Shown piece by piece: positions 49,110 through 60,130 of a DNA stretch of 64,000 nt (position 1 is the stretch's first letter; each line of letters starts with the position of its first letter). Both the position numbers and the translations under genes were made by a program. The stretch is from Epiperipatus broadwayi (lineage: Eukaryota > Onychophora > Udeonychophora > Euonychophora > Peripatidae). The stretch spans positions 986,904-1,050,903 of the forward strand of contig JAQFVV010006503.1 of assembly GCA_028023455.1 (NCBI GenBank), read 5' to 3'. The notes beneath the pieces were generated by a model. The model was not told the origin of the DNA and made no database searches. It worked only from the letters and a program-made list of their open reading frames with translations.

Positions 49110-50224
49110 AATTCAATTTGTTTATATAATGTACAATATCTCAGCATAGATTGCCCACAAATTAAATAGTACATAAAAGATTATAAAAGAAAGAAAAAGT
49201 CAAATAATGTAAATAATTATGAAAAAATGAAAAAAAACATACTATAGAGAGTGTAATAAGAATTTGGAATCATGATAATAAATTAAAGATTATATTTTTA
49301 AGCAAGAATCTTATTATAACTTTTATCATTTAGACTAAAACAAACAATGTAGAAAATATAAGAATACCTGAAATACAGGTTTTAATATTAAAAAGATCTA
49401 AAGTCTTAGTTATATATTCTTCTAAATTAAATTAAATATTTTCATGGATTGTTATTATAATAAAAAGAGAAATGATGAGATATTATTCATGTAAATAGAA
49501 TAGTCCTTAACCATTCATATTTTCAGAAGTTATCAATTATTACAATCCCTGACAGGTTAAACAATTTTCCTCATTAATCTGTAATATCTCTTCTGTTGTA
49601 ATTTTTTATTGAAGCAAAAGCAGTCCTCTTTTACTGCAAAGTCAAGTTCTTATATGGATTTAAACCCAGAAATCTGTGTTTATAGGTATGAAAATCTAAA
49701 AGATTAACATCTTTCTTAACATTCTACAATTATTATTTTAAACTTCTCCAGACAGTTGTATATGTTGAAGTAAATATTTCCATGGATTGTTATTATAATA
49801 CAGAATAGAAATGAAAAGATAATATCCATGCAAATAGGACAAACTCTGTTTCCAAGAAATTATCAATTAATACTAACAGACAATTCCTGATACTAAATTA
49901 GTTTTCTCATTAACCTATAATACCTCTTGTTGGAGCACATGTATAATTAAAAAGTTTTACAGCATGAATGCATCTACAAATTATGTATCTAAATAATGTG
50001 TGAAGACTCACAAAAGTAATATTTAATTACTATGCTGAAAATAATGGATTCCATTCTTACAATGGCCTATGTTATTATATAGAAAGTTAATTATTTTAAA
50101 TGCAAACACAATATTCTATTTGTAGTAAATTATTAACAATACCTATTTAAATTTAATAGAGATTTCTAAGATAAAGTTACTAAATACTCATTTAAAATTT
50201 ATATACATGTATAGTATCTAGATA
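49110..50224. other. Diverged ~330-bp direct repeats, no gene
   Basis: About 49440-49620 and 49770-49950 share an ordered series of words (CATGGATTGTTATTATAATA, TATCAATTA, TCATTAAxCTxTAATA). Related words recur at 51.0-51.6 kb. Possibly an old satellite or repeated element; non-coding. Confidence 0.4.
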
Positions 50225-50948
50225 TAATTATAGGGGATTTGAACACAGACTTTCAAGCTCTTTTAGTCATCCACTCCATTTTATATAACAGATACACATG
50301 ACTTTACACAAGTAAAAAAGATAAATGATCTCCAATATATATATTTCATCCTGAAACAGCATTCATCAATTGGTCCAAATCATCATCTCCCACAGATCCT
50401 AATCATCATCTCACCCAGACACATAATATATATACATAAATATAATTAGTGCTCAGTTTATGTTAAGATAGAAAATCTTCAAACCTTAAAGGACAAGCTT
50501 CAATCCTCTCCATTCTCCAACTCTTCCATAATTAATATCATTGAAAATCTGAGGATGGCATATTCAAAGCCCTTTTTTGCCAATGTTTGTTTTTCAACAT
50601 AGGTATGACACAACAAAAATTGGCAAATAAGAGCTTTGAGTATGCCATCCTCAGTCTTTCAATGGTGTGGATCACTGAAGAGGCAGAGAATGGAGAGGAG
50701 TGAAGCCTGTCCATTGTTTGAAGATTTGCTATCTTAATAAAAACTGCGCACTGATTATATGTGTGTGGGAGATGATGACGCAGAGCAACTGATGAGTGCT
50801 AGTTAAGCATACAATATGTATATTGGAGATCATTTATACTTTCACATGCATGAGATCATGTGTATTGGTTGTATAGGATGGAGTGAATGACTAAAGGGTG
50901 TTTGACATTCTAGGTTCAAATTCCCTCTAATTAAACACTCATTCTTAA
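50225..50948. mobile_element. Fold-back element R1, best inverted pair (~720 bp)
   Basis: The left end GGGGATTTGAACACAGACTT and right end (GTTTGACATTCTAGGTTCAAATTCCC) are complementary and both carry a pol III B-box match (AGGTTCAAATTCC on the right). The arms are about 350 bp each and meet around a roughly 40-base centre (GCCAATGTTTGTTTTTCAAC). CATCATCTC is duplicated in the left arm. Non-coding. The longest intact example of R1 in the window. Confidence 0.75.
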
Positions 50949-51894
50949 CAATTATATGGAAGTCCAATTTATGTAATTATATTCAAAGTATAGAAATTTC
51001 CTTCATGCTGTATCTAAATAATATGCAAAATATCACAACAAAAATGACTTCATTTTAGCCCGTGACCTAAGTTGATGTATAATAAACTAATTTAAAAAAA
51101 TGTCAGCTATGAGAAATTAATTCAATTCACAAGAAATTCTAACAATGCTTAATTAAGTTTCCCTCAAATTTACATTCTCAAGATAGAATCATTAAGTACT
51201 CATTTTTAATAACCTTAAAGAGATTCTGTACATTATTTAGATACAGAATTTGGGTTATTTTCACTCCAAATATTTTTAAATAATATTTCATGTGCAAAAA
51301 TTTTAATATTACATGTTAATTAAAAATTTTATTTGCCACAATATTATATAAAATTAGTACTTAGTGACACTATCTTTGGAATATAAATTTGAGCTGAATT
51401 TTATTAGACATTGTTAACATCTAATATAAATTGAATTTTATTTTTAATGTTGGCATTATTTAGATTAACTTCCAATATAAAGACAGACTATAGACAAGAG
51501 ATGAATTCATTTTTAATGTCATAGCAAGTATAATTTACACATTGGTTAAATTTTTGGAAATGTCTTTACTCCAAGTGTATTTGCATAATATTTCAAGCTG
51601 TAAAAGTTTCTATTAAGAAAAAAATGGATGTTCTATAAGTTTATAAAAAAAAATAGTATTTTATATCTCAACATGGGAAAAGTGACTTTGAACAAAATTC
51701 AATTAATATTTATTAACATCTTGAAAATGTGGTTGAAAACAACCTAGGATGCAGACCAAGATGGAATTTCTTCTTATTGGCATGGCAACGAGTCTTTGTT
51801 AATAGAAAACTTTGAATATTATATATATATATAATAAAAAGTCAAATGTCACATGACTTATATATCATTAGCATCTATTAATTTTATATATATA
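50949..51894. other. AT-rich spacer with repeat relics
   Basis: Diverged direct repeats (51240-51310 against 51560-51610). A 40-base relic of the P1 palindrome end (AATAAAAAGTCAAATGTCAC) lies at 51832-51870 between TA runs. No gene. Confidence 0.4.
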
Positions 51895-53227
51895 TTGTAA
51901 CGTTTATTTATATACGTTGCAAAAATATTGGCATTTGGTAAAAGCTAAAAAATAAAAGTAAATTGAGATTTTTTTTTGACTAATTTTTTTTAAAAAAATA
52001 ATGTACAATGAAAGTTAAATTATTCTTCCGTATTTTTTTAATGTAATTAGAAATAAAAGTTAGAATTGGAGAGAACAAAAAAAGATAAGAGAAAGTAAAA
52101 ATATTTTGGCTAATTAAAGATGGCTGAAAAACTTGATAAGGAAAGAGAACTTTATAACATACATTTTATAAAGAATCTACAAGATTATGAACCAAAAAAT
52201 GCCATGATAATAACATGTGCAGAAGTCCAAAAACTGGACCTCTAGTATAAAAAGGAGGGATTTGGTTGGAGGAACGTCTTGTTTGTTGGTCTCTCTAGTT
52301 GGTCTTGGATAACAATAATATATCCAAGATTTCTCTACACTGAAGTAATTCGTCATGTCGAAGTAAACCGGAGCTTCTGAAGACATCGTGCCTGAAGATG
52401 TATACCAGAAAAGCTTTCGTGACCGACTAGGAGAATGGACTGCAAGATCAACTAATAATCAAAGGCCATGAACTCATTTTAACCCCAAAAAACTATGCAT
52501 AGTTATCTACAGCCATCGTGAATTCACTAAAACTTACTGGTAAGACTACTTATTCCTGATTGTGACAAAATTAAGTGTTTGCAAACAAGTCTTAAAATAA
52601 TCCCGATAGAGACTTTCATTTTTTTTGTACAAGAGACTTTTGTTTATACCAGAACTTTTTAATTAATTATTTTATTAATTGATTCACATCTGAATTAAGT
52701 GTGTTCTTTCCAATTTATTTGATAAATAATTTATTTCAAACATTTTTAATCTATTGGAATAAAAATATTTCTAATACCAATTTCCATTTGTGCATTATTA
52801 ATAATAGTTATTATTTTTTATTATTAAATTTATTATTAGTTTAATAAGATTTAAAACATAATTTACCTTTGCCAATATGTTGTAGGTTACAGGAAAAATA
52901 ATATTGAAAGATAATTCTAGTTTACGGTAGAATTACCGATTCTTAAAATCTAAGACCGATAAATTTAAAAAATATCTTTTCTTTTTAATTTGGATGCTTT
53001 GTGATGGTTCAGTGGATTCTTGTAAAACTCTGGTGCCTTTCAAATAAATTAAAAACTGATTTTTGTCAATAGCATAATTCTCAACAATTAATAGGCCGAG
53101 TTTGATCAGGAAATATAGTTATGTTTTTAGAAATAGAAATACAACTTTCTTCTTTTCAACATAGCTTGATCAACTCGCACACAATTTATATTAGCATGTA
53201 GAGGCCTCACAAAATGGAAATGTTATA
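51895..53227 (+). repeat. 5' LTR (1333 bp)
   Basis: Begins TGTAACGTTTATTTATATAC. The TATA box is at 52246-52255. Unusually long for an animal LTR and open frames within are not conserved in the other LTR. Several AATAAA occur after the TATA box. Confidence 0.75.
52246..52255 (+). promoter_or_regulatory. Putative LTR TATA box
   Basis: TATAAAAAGG at 52246 in the left LTR and at 54330 in the right LTR, in identical context (GGACCTCTAG just before). Consistent with a U3 pol II promoter. Confidence 0.45.
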
Positions 53228-53228
53228 A

Positions 53229-53246
53229 TGGCTTACCCAACTCAGG
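53229..53246 (+). other. Putative primer-binding site
   Basis: TGGCTTACCCAACTCAGG begins one base after the left LTR. TGG is the normal start of a tRNA-primed site. A similar string, TGGTGACCC, occurs 70 bases later after TGTTACAA, perhaps an old duplicated LTR-end/primer-site junction. The tRNA was not identified. Confidence 0.4.
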
Positions 53247-53692
53247 CTTCGATTTAACCACAACCTGAGATAAGTTGTAATGATAAAGAATGTTACAATG
53301 GTGACCCAAAGAAACTCACAGCCGGAAAATAAATAGTAATTTTTTTTTAAAAAAAAAAACTATATAAAAAAAGTAACTAATTAAACCCTGATTATTAAAA
53401 TATAAAAAAAAATATTTTTTTAATATGACTTCCAGAAAGAAAAAAAAAAATGTATATTTTTTTGATATGTCTAAAAAAAACACGATCTTGGCTGATGTAG
53501 ACGTAAGTTACAAGTATTTGAATGGGTAGACGGTTACTGAAGAGGGGAAAAATATAGCCCCGAGTCCTAGTACACAGTATATTAACATAAGACCATCTTT
53601 ATATGCCCATCAGACTATTTCTAGCAAAGATCCCAATAAAGGGGAAGGCGGACCAAGTTGCCACGAGCCTGTAAGATTCAAAATGATGAGCA

Positions 53693-53905
53693 ATGCTCGT
53701 TAGTGATTATAACTTGGGCTTCTTATCATTACTATTACATTTAAGTGGAAAGGACACAGATGAATGTGAAATATTTTCCATTCCTGCCATGTTAGACCTA
53801 AAAGTGGGCGTTAAAGCCGAACGTCGCTTTTTGAATGAGTCTACACGACATATCAGCACGCTACTACAAAAAAAAAACACGAATATGAATTTAAAAAAAA
53901 CTTAA
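53693..53905 (+). other. Unrecognised 70-codon frame in the LTR-element interior
   Basis: Starts 'MLVSDYNLGFLSLLLHLSGK' and contains 'IPAMLDLKVGVKAERRFLNE'. No zinc knuckle, protease or RT motif. Could be a remnant of gag or non-coding. It is the only open stretch of note in the interior. Confidence 0.2.
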
Positions 53906-53960
53906 GAATAAAATTAGTGTAAACCCCTATTTTATTCTCATCTCCTAGCACTGGTGGTAT

Positions 53961-55294
53961 TGTAATGTTTATTTATATATGTTGCAAAAATATTGGCATT
54001 TGGTAAAAGCTAAAAAATAAAAGTAAATTGAGATTTTTTTTTGACTAATTTTTTTTTAAAAAATAATGTACAATGAAAGTTAAATTATTCTTCCATATTT
54101 TTTTAATGTAATTAGAAATAAAAGTTAGAATTGGAGAGAACAAAAGAATTCCAAACATAAAAAAAAAGATAAGAGAAAATAAAAATATTTTGACTACTTA
54201 AAGATGGCCGAAAAACAAAATAAGGAAAGAGAACTTTATAATGTACATTTTATAAAAAATCTACAAGATTATGAACCAAAAAACGCCATGATAATAACAT
54301 TCGCAGAAGTCCGAAAACTGGACCTCTAGTATAAAAAGGAAGAATTCGGTTGGAGGAATGTCTTGTTCGTTGGTTTCTCTAGTTGGTCTTGGATAACAAT
54401 AATATATCCAAGATCACTCTACGCTGAAGTAATTCGGCATGTTGGAGTGAACCGGAGCTTCTGAAGACATCATGCCTGAAGATGTATACCAGAAAAGCTT
54501 TCGTGACTGATTAGGAGAATGGACTACAAGATCAACTAATAATCAAAGGCTGTGAGCTCATTTTAACCCTGAAAAACTATGCATAGTTATCTACAGCCAT
54601 CGTGAATTCACTAAAACTTACTGGTAAGACTACTTATTCCTGATTGTGACAAAATTAAGTGTTTGCAAACAAGTGTTAAAATAATCCTGATAGAGACTTT
54701 CATTTTTTCTGTACAAGAGACTTTTGTTTATACCAGAACTTTTTAATTAATTATTTTATTTTATTAATTGATTCACATCTGAATTAAGTGCATTCTTTCC
54801 AATTTATTTGATAAATAATTTATTTCAAACATCTTTTAATCTATTAGAATACTAATTTTCATTTGTGCGTTATTAATAATAGTTATTATTTTTTATTATT
54901 AAATTTATTATTAGTTTAATAAGATTTAAAATGTAATTTACCATTGCCAATATGTTGTGGGTTACAGGAAAAATATTATTGAAAGATAATTCTAGTTTAC
55001 CGATTCTTAAAATCTAAGCCGATAAATTAAAAAAATATATTTTCTTTTTAATTTGCGAGATGCTTTGTGACAGTTCAGTGGGTTCTTGTAGAACTCTGGC
55101 ACCTTTCAAATAAATTAAAAACTGATTTTCATCAATAGCATAATTCTTAACAATTAATAGGCCGAGTTTGATCAGGAAATATAGTTATGTTTTTAGAAAT
55201 AGAAATACAACTTTTTTTTTTTTGACATAGCTTGATCAACTCGCGTGCAATTTATATTAGCGTGTAGAGGCCTAGCAAAACGGAAAACATTATA
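53961..55294 (+). repeat. 3' LTR (1334 bp)
   Basis: Begins TGTAATGTTTATTTATATAT. Differs from the left LTR by scattered substitutions and small indels, e.g. a 5-base TTTTA duplication near 54755 and a short insertion near 54147. Many differences are C/T or G/A, as expected from ageing. Confidence 0.75.
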
Positions 55295-56082
55295 ATATAT
55301 ATATATATATATATTCTGAGTTCATCCATGCATAATTTTTTTACAAGTATACTGATGTCAGCTTGATTACACAAATCATCAACTGGGTGATGAATAGAAT
55401 ACTACAAAAATAGTTAGAGATAGAGCAAACAGTAATTTATAACCACATTAAAGCCATCAATAGAAGAGATGAACATGCTAATGCAGTTAACAACACTCAT
55501 CATCATCAACTCTCTCAGTTCATTTTATGAATTCAGGTCACAATATTGATTTCTCCAATACCAGGTTTCCATTCAGAAATTCTCCACCAGATCAGAGAAG
55601 CATTGAGATGCTCAAAATATCAAATTGCATCAACAAACATAATGACAGATGAAAACATTTCTCCTATTTGGAAGATTTTTTTAAAAAAAAAATACTCTAC
55701 TCTGAAGACTTTCTGACTGTTATTTTATTTCTAATTTTATGTAACTATTTTTTCTCTTGGTGGAACTTTGACATTGTTATAAAACATTGTTTACAGCACT
55801 TCTATAACCATCTTTATAGTATTCTATTCATTACCCAGTTAATGATTTGTGTGATCAAGCTGAAACCCAGTATATTTGTAAAATAAATCATACACAGATG
55901 AAACCAGAAAATATACAACTATCTTTATACATACTGTTTACAGCACCTTATAATTACATAGTATTCCTTTCCCTGTTGAGAGCTTGTGTGATCAAGTCAA
56001 AACATTGGAATATTTATTTAAAATCCTATTCAGATGAACCCACAAAATAAGGCTTTTACATCTGTAACCCATAAAACCATTC
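55295..56082. other. Spacer, no gene seen
   Basis: A TA run, then less AT-rich unique-looking DNA. Two related stretches (about 55770-55870 and 55920-56000: TACAGCACxT, ATAGTATTC, TTGTGTGATCAAG) form a weak direct repeat. No coding signature. Confidence 0.4.
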
Positions 56083-56346
56083 ATCATCATCATCATCAAC
56101 CATTATCAATCCACTGAAGGATGAAGGTCTCTCCAAGTTTAATCCATCTTCTCTGACCTTTAGCTTCTCTTCTCCACATTACCCCTGAACACTGTCTTAT
56201 TTCATCCATCCACCTCACATGTGGTCTCTTTCTGGGTCTTTTCCAATCTCTTGGAATCCGGTTTAAGATTTCACTTGCCCATATATTATCATCTTTTCTA
56301 GCAATATGATCAGCCCAACTCCACTTCAGACTTTTAATTTTTTCAT
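56083..56346 (-). mobile_element. RTE-like LINE 3' end, severely 5'-truncated
   Basis: Starts at the (ATC)n tail (CATCATCATCATCATC) and encodes on the minus strand 'IKSLKWSWADHIARKDDNIW', 'RPRKRPHVRWMDEIRQCSG' and 'RWIKLGETFILQWIDNG' without a stop. It is close to the 38-kb and 35.8-kb copies and therefore fairly young. Confidence 0.88.
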
Positions 56347-58348
56347 TCGTATGAATATATATATATTGTGTGTGTATATATAATTTATGCAAAATGTATT
56401 ACTGGGTATTTTTTAGAATTTATTTCAAATATGTATGTATATATAATTTATATAAGAGATCATTTGATGTAGTAACTAATCCATCATTCTACCATTCATA
56501 TGATCTCGGATTCACTTTTTTCATACGCAAGTCATGCCATTTTTTCAAATTCCAAACAGATTTACATTTGTTTTCAGATAGATCAGATTATAGTCATTCT
56601 ATGGGTCTCTAGCTATTTTTATTTAGAGAATAAAATAAGACTAGGAAACTGACCTAATCCGCAGGTAACAAGTGATGATTCTTTCTTCATTATTCTTTTT
56701 TGTAAAAAGAAACAGATTTTAAATTCTAAACTACTGCTTCAATTCTGCAAAAGAACTGAAAGGATGTCATTAAAGAATAAATGTAATTATTGGTAAACTT
56801 TAAAAATATTTATTTAAAAATATATATATATATACAATTTCTTGACTGACAATTTCTTTGTAAAATTGTTTAATTGCAATATATAGATAAAATATTTTAT
56901 AAAACTGATAAAAATTTTGTTTGCAATACAATTTATGCAACAGTAAACAAAAGAGAAATATTATTTGTTTGAAAGAATCAAATTTTTTTGTCTAAACTAA
57001 AATGAGAAAGTCAAATCAACTTTGTTATTGATTTTAATAAAACCCACAATAATTGTGGAAATTATTTCCTCTAAATGCTATCTTGATTTTAATCAAAGAC
57101 TACTTCAGATCAGTTAGTTTTCTAGTCTTTTTGAAGTTTTTTTTTTCTTTTATGAAAGTATGTCTATCCAAAGAACTCTGAATAGAAGAAATCCATTGAA
57201 CTTTTACTAATTCACTTTTGATAGCCTTTTGAGAATATTTGTTTTAAACTTAAACGAAGTAATCGAATTTATAATAATAATTCAAAATGGATTAGTTATT
57301 AAAGCATTTCATTCCGCTCAAAAAGATGAAATTCACGTGGGGCAATATTTTTGAAATTTATCTCTTTTTTTTCTTGTTTTTTATCTATCTGTAATTTTTC
57401 AATGTTTAGATTTTTTATAAAAAGAAATACTCAATTTGTATTAATATGTACACATATACATATGGGTATATAACATTATAGTATTGTAATTACATTATTT
57501 CCCACCTCATTCAAAGAAATATCTATATGTGAAACATGAAGATAAAACATTTTCAACATTATCTCTTTTGCCATCTATTTGAAAATAGTAATATAAACAT
57601 TAAATAAGTATATTACTAGACATCGAGTAAAAACTATACTTTTTTAAAAAAAAGACACATAATGAAACATGATAGATCATGTCAAGTCTGAAATAGGTAA
57701 TAAAATTTTGCATTCCCGTAAATAATTAAAAAAAATTCAAGGGCAGACTTTTGGTCCCTACTTCCACTTAGATTATTGCAGTGACATTAAATAAATAGAA
57801 TTTTCCTAGAAATTCTATATTTAGTTGCTAGAATTAATTTCCTATGAACTTTCTGGATTATCATTAGCAAATTTCTATTTAAAATAATAATAATTCAAAA
57901 CTATTACATTAAATGTTTGCAAATTTAAAGGAAGTTGACAAATCAAGTCATAATTTCTATATCATTCCAATAATTGATTACCTTATTACTATACCCACCA
58001 TAGCCGTAGTATCTTTTTTCGGTTCTTTGTTTTTAAATGCAATTTTTTGATTTAAATTTTGGTTTAATTAAACTTATATATATATATAAGTTATTTTTTA
58101 AATCATTAAAAAGAGAATTAAATTTATATTTTCAAAAGTACGCTAAGTTTTTGATTCATGAAATAAAAAATATTTATTTTTAAAACAATATTCGTTTAAT
58201 CATATACTCATATGGCTTAACATCACAGTTTAATAACCAGTATTAGAAGTTCTCCTGGTTTATTATTTATAGTCAGTCAGTACTAAGGCTAAAAATCAAT
58301 TATCGGGATCAACTAAGGAAAGTAAGCGAATCATTCTAACTATAGAAC
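56347..58348. other. AT-rich spacer, no gene seen
   Basis: Several TA runs and T-rich stretches. No element, exon-like frame or RNA recognised. Confidence 0.5.
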
Positions 58349-58365
58349 AAAGAAAAACAATTGAA

Positions 58366-58467
58366 GTCTTGCATTGGTGGTCGAGAGGTCAGCGCGACCA
58401 TCCTTACAAGCAGTTGCCTGGGTTTGGGAATCGCGTCCCGGCCGATGCTGTGACATTTGGAAAAAAA
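58366..58467 (+). mobile_element. Short tRNA-derived SINE, copy 2, with perfect target duplication
   Basis: Same unit as at 8987: starts GTCTTGCATTGGTGGTC, with acceptor stem GCATTGG/CCGATGC preserved, a B-box region (AATCGCGTCCC, one side altered) and a poly-A end. It is bracketed by a perfect 17-bp duplication AAAGAAAAACAATTGAA (58349-58365 and 58468-58484). The exact duplication marks a recent LINE-mediated insertion and fixes the element length at about 102 bp. Confidence 0.85.
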
Positions 58468-58484
58468 AAAGAAAAACAATTGAA

Positions 58485-59187
58485 ACCAATCACATAAATT
58501 TAAAAGAAAACATAATGATTTACAATATATAAATATTTTCAAGCATCAACAATATCTTTTTATTGTTGTTTTATAGATTGTTACATTTTTTTTACCATTG
58601 TCAAACTCACTCCACTCACAACTTTGACACTATTCACCTCAGATAAATACAATAATGATTTTTATTAATCATTTTCTAGAGATTATCTCTAGCACAGATA
58701 TAAATTTTAAACCTCAATTAAAGATTAATATATCTGATGTGTTAATTTTAAACATACACACACACGGAGTTATTCATTTTTCTCTTTCTTATGTGTAATA
58801 TCTTTATAGATACCTTAAACAATCTCCATACTTCCCCATTCTTTTTAAATTGACATAAATAATAATGGTACAATAAAAGACAAAAGACCCCCCCCCCAAA
58901 TGCATTTCATGCTAAACCAGCACTCGGCAGTTGGCTCAGGTCCCTATCTCCCATATATATATATATGAAGAGTATTTTTTTACACTTTTTTTACCTTAAC
59001 TAACAGCAAACCTAAATAAACTCTGTGCTTACCACTAATATAAACAACCACATAAACACTTTTGTCACATGTCCTTTACAACATAGATTATATTTTAATA
59101 AGAAGTGAATAAAATTATGTTAATAAAATTAAGAATTTGAAGGATGACCACTAAACATCACATGATCAAAGGCTCCTCATTAATGAT
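58485..59187. other. AT-rich spacer with an R1 scrap
   Basis: No gene. 58900-58968 (ATGCATTTCATGCTAAACC, CAGTTGGCTCAGGTCCCTAT) is a minus-orientation R1 fragment beside a short C run and a TA run. Confidence 0.5.
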
Positions 59188-59322
59188 AGACACAAGCTAG
59201 AATTTAGTCTTGGAATATTGGATGATTAGGCACTGGATAAAAATTTTAAGTGCAAACCTTCCTGCATCCATTGATTTCTTTGGTTGCACTGAGAAACACT
59301 ACTGTATGGAGAGTTTTTCCTC
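59188..59322. mobile_element. R2 single arm
   Basis: GGATGATTAGGCACTGGATA, CATCCATTGATTTCTTTGG and CACTACTGTATGGAGAGTTT match the R2 right arm. Diverged, with no partner arm nearby. Confidence 0.6.
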
Positions 59323-59739
59323 TGTGAATTTGAAGGATTCATAGTCTGCATCCAATCATATAGACTTCTATGCTTTTCTTTAAGTAAAACTGAGGTAACT
59401 TTATTTTTTGTAACAAGTTGTATTTTTTTCAAAAAATGTTATACAATAATAGGCTCAGAATAAAATATTTTCTGGGTCTAAGTCTAAAAAAACTTCCTTC
59501 AGGTCATACATTTTTCTTTTGTGCTAATGACAGCACAAAACACTAAAAGTTAACAACTCTGCCATCATATTCAAACTCATCTTAAGGATGACACCAGGTG
59601 TCAAGGCAAAAAATGTTTTTAAAAAAGTATATTTAAAGATATTTTTTAATAATATTAACTAAATTAATGATTTCTCATGCTTTCCTCAATCTAGAATTTC
59701 AAATAAAATTATTTTAATTATAGCTAATTTTTATTACTG

Positions 59740-60130
59740 TATGGCTGTGAAATGGTGACAATGAGTAATCAAAAATTAGGAATAGATTTGAAGCATTTGT
59801 GATGTTGTTATGGGGAAGAATGAAACAGTAATTTGGATGAATAAAATAATTAATAAAGAAGTTTTAAAAAGATTAAAATAAAAAATAAAATTGAATGAGC
59901 AAATTAGAAATAGAAAGAGGAATTGAATTGGACATAAGAAGAAAGTATATTTTAATGAAAAATGTTTTAGATAGAATGGGGAGTGGAAGAAAGAAGAAAT
60001 GATGAAAAAGATTGACATTACTAGATGATATAAGAAGAGTTACATGGAATTGAAGAGCTGTCCAATGAAGAGAATTAAGTAGTAAATGAATGAATTGGTG
60101 GGACCTGTCTGTGGGATAAAATACTATTGA
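59740..60130 (+). mobile_element. Second RTE-type LINE family, 3' fragment, degenerate
   Basis: The plus-strand frame shows the C-terminal tail of a different RTE-like family: 'YGCEMVTMSNQKLGIDLEAF', 'WGRMKQ', 'NKIINKEVLKRLK', 'RKRNWIGHKKKV' and 'LLDDIRRVTWN', interrupted by many TGA/TAA (often in place of Trp or Gln). It lacks the RPRKRPHVRW motif of the 38-kb family. Confidence 0.6.

Larger units (their letters stand above)
51895..55294 (+). mobile_element. LTR retrotransposon derivative without gag-pol
   Basis: Two direct repeats of 1333 bp (51895-53227) and 1334 bp (53961-55294), roughly 95% alike by eye, flank 733 bp. The repeats start TGTAAC or TGTAATG and end GTTATA or CATTATA, close to the TG...CA inverted ends of LTRs. 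A TGG-starting primer-binding-like site follows the left repeat after one base. Each repeat has TATAAAAAGG. The interior has no gag, protease, RT or integrase, so this is a large non-autonomous derivative depending on a partner element. Strand is inferred from the TATA and primer-site positions. It is inserted in TA-repeat DNA, which hides the duplication. Confidence 0.75.

Noticed and set aside
52177-52386. 69-codon minus-strand frame in the left LTR
   Set aside because: Not retained in the right LTR and no recognisable domain.
56142-60018. Other small open frames between 56.3 and 60.0 kb on either strand
   Set aside because: Low-complexity AT-rich translations or shadows of LINE and SINE relics.
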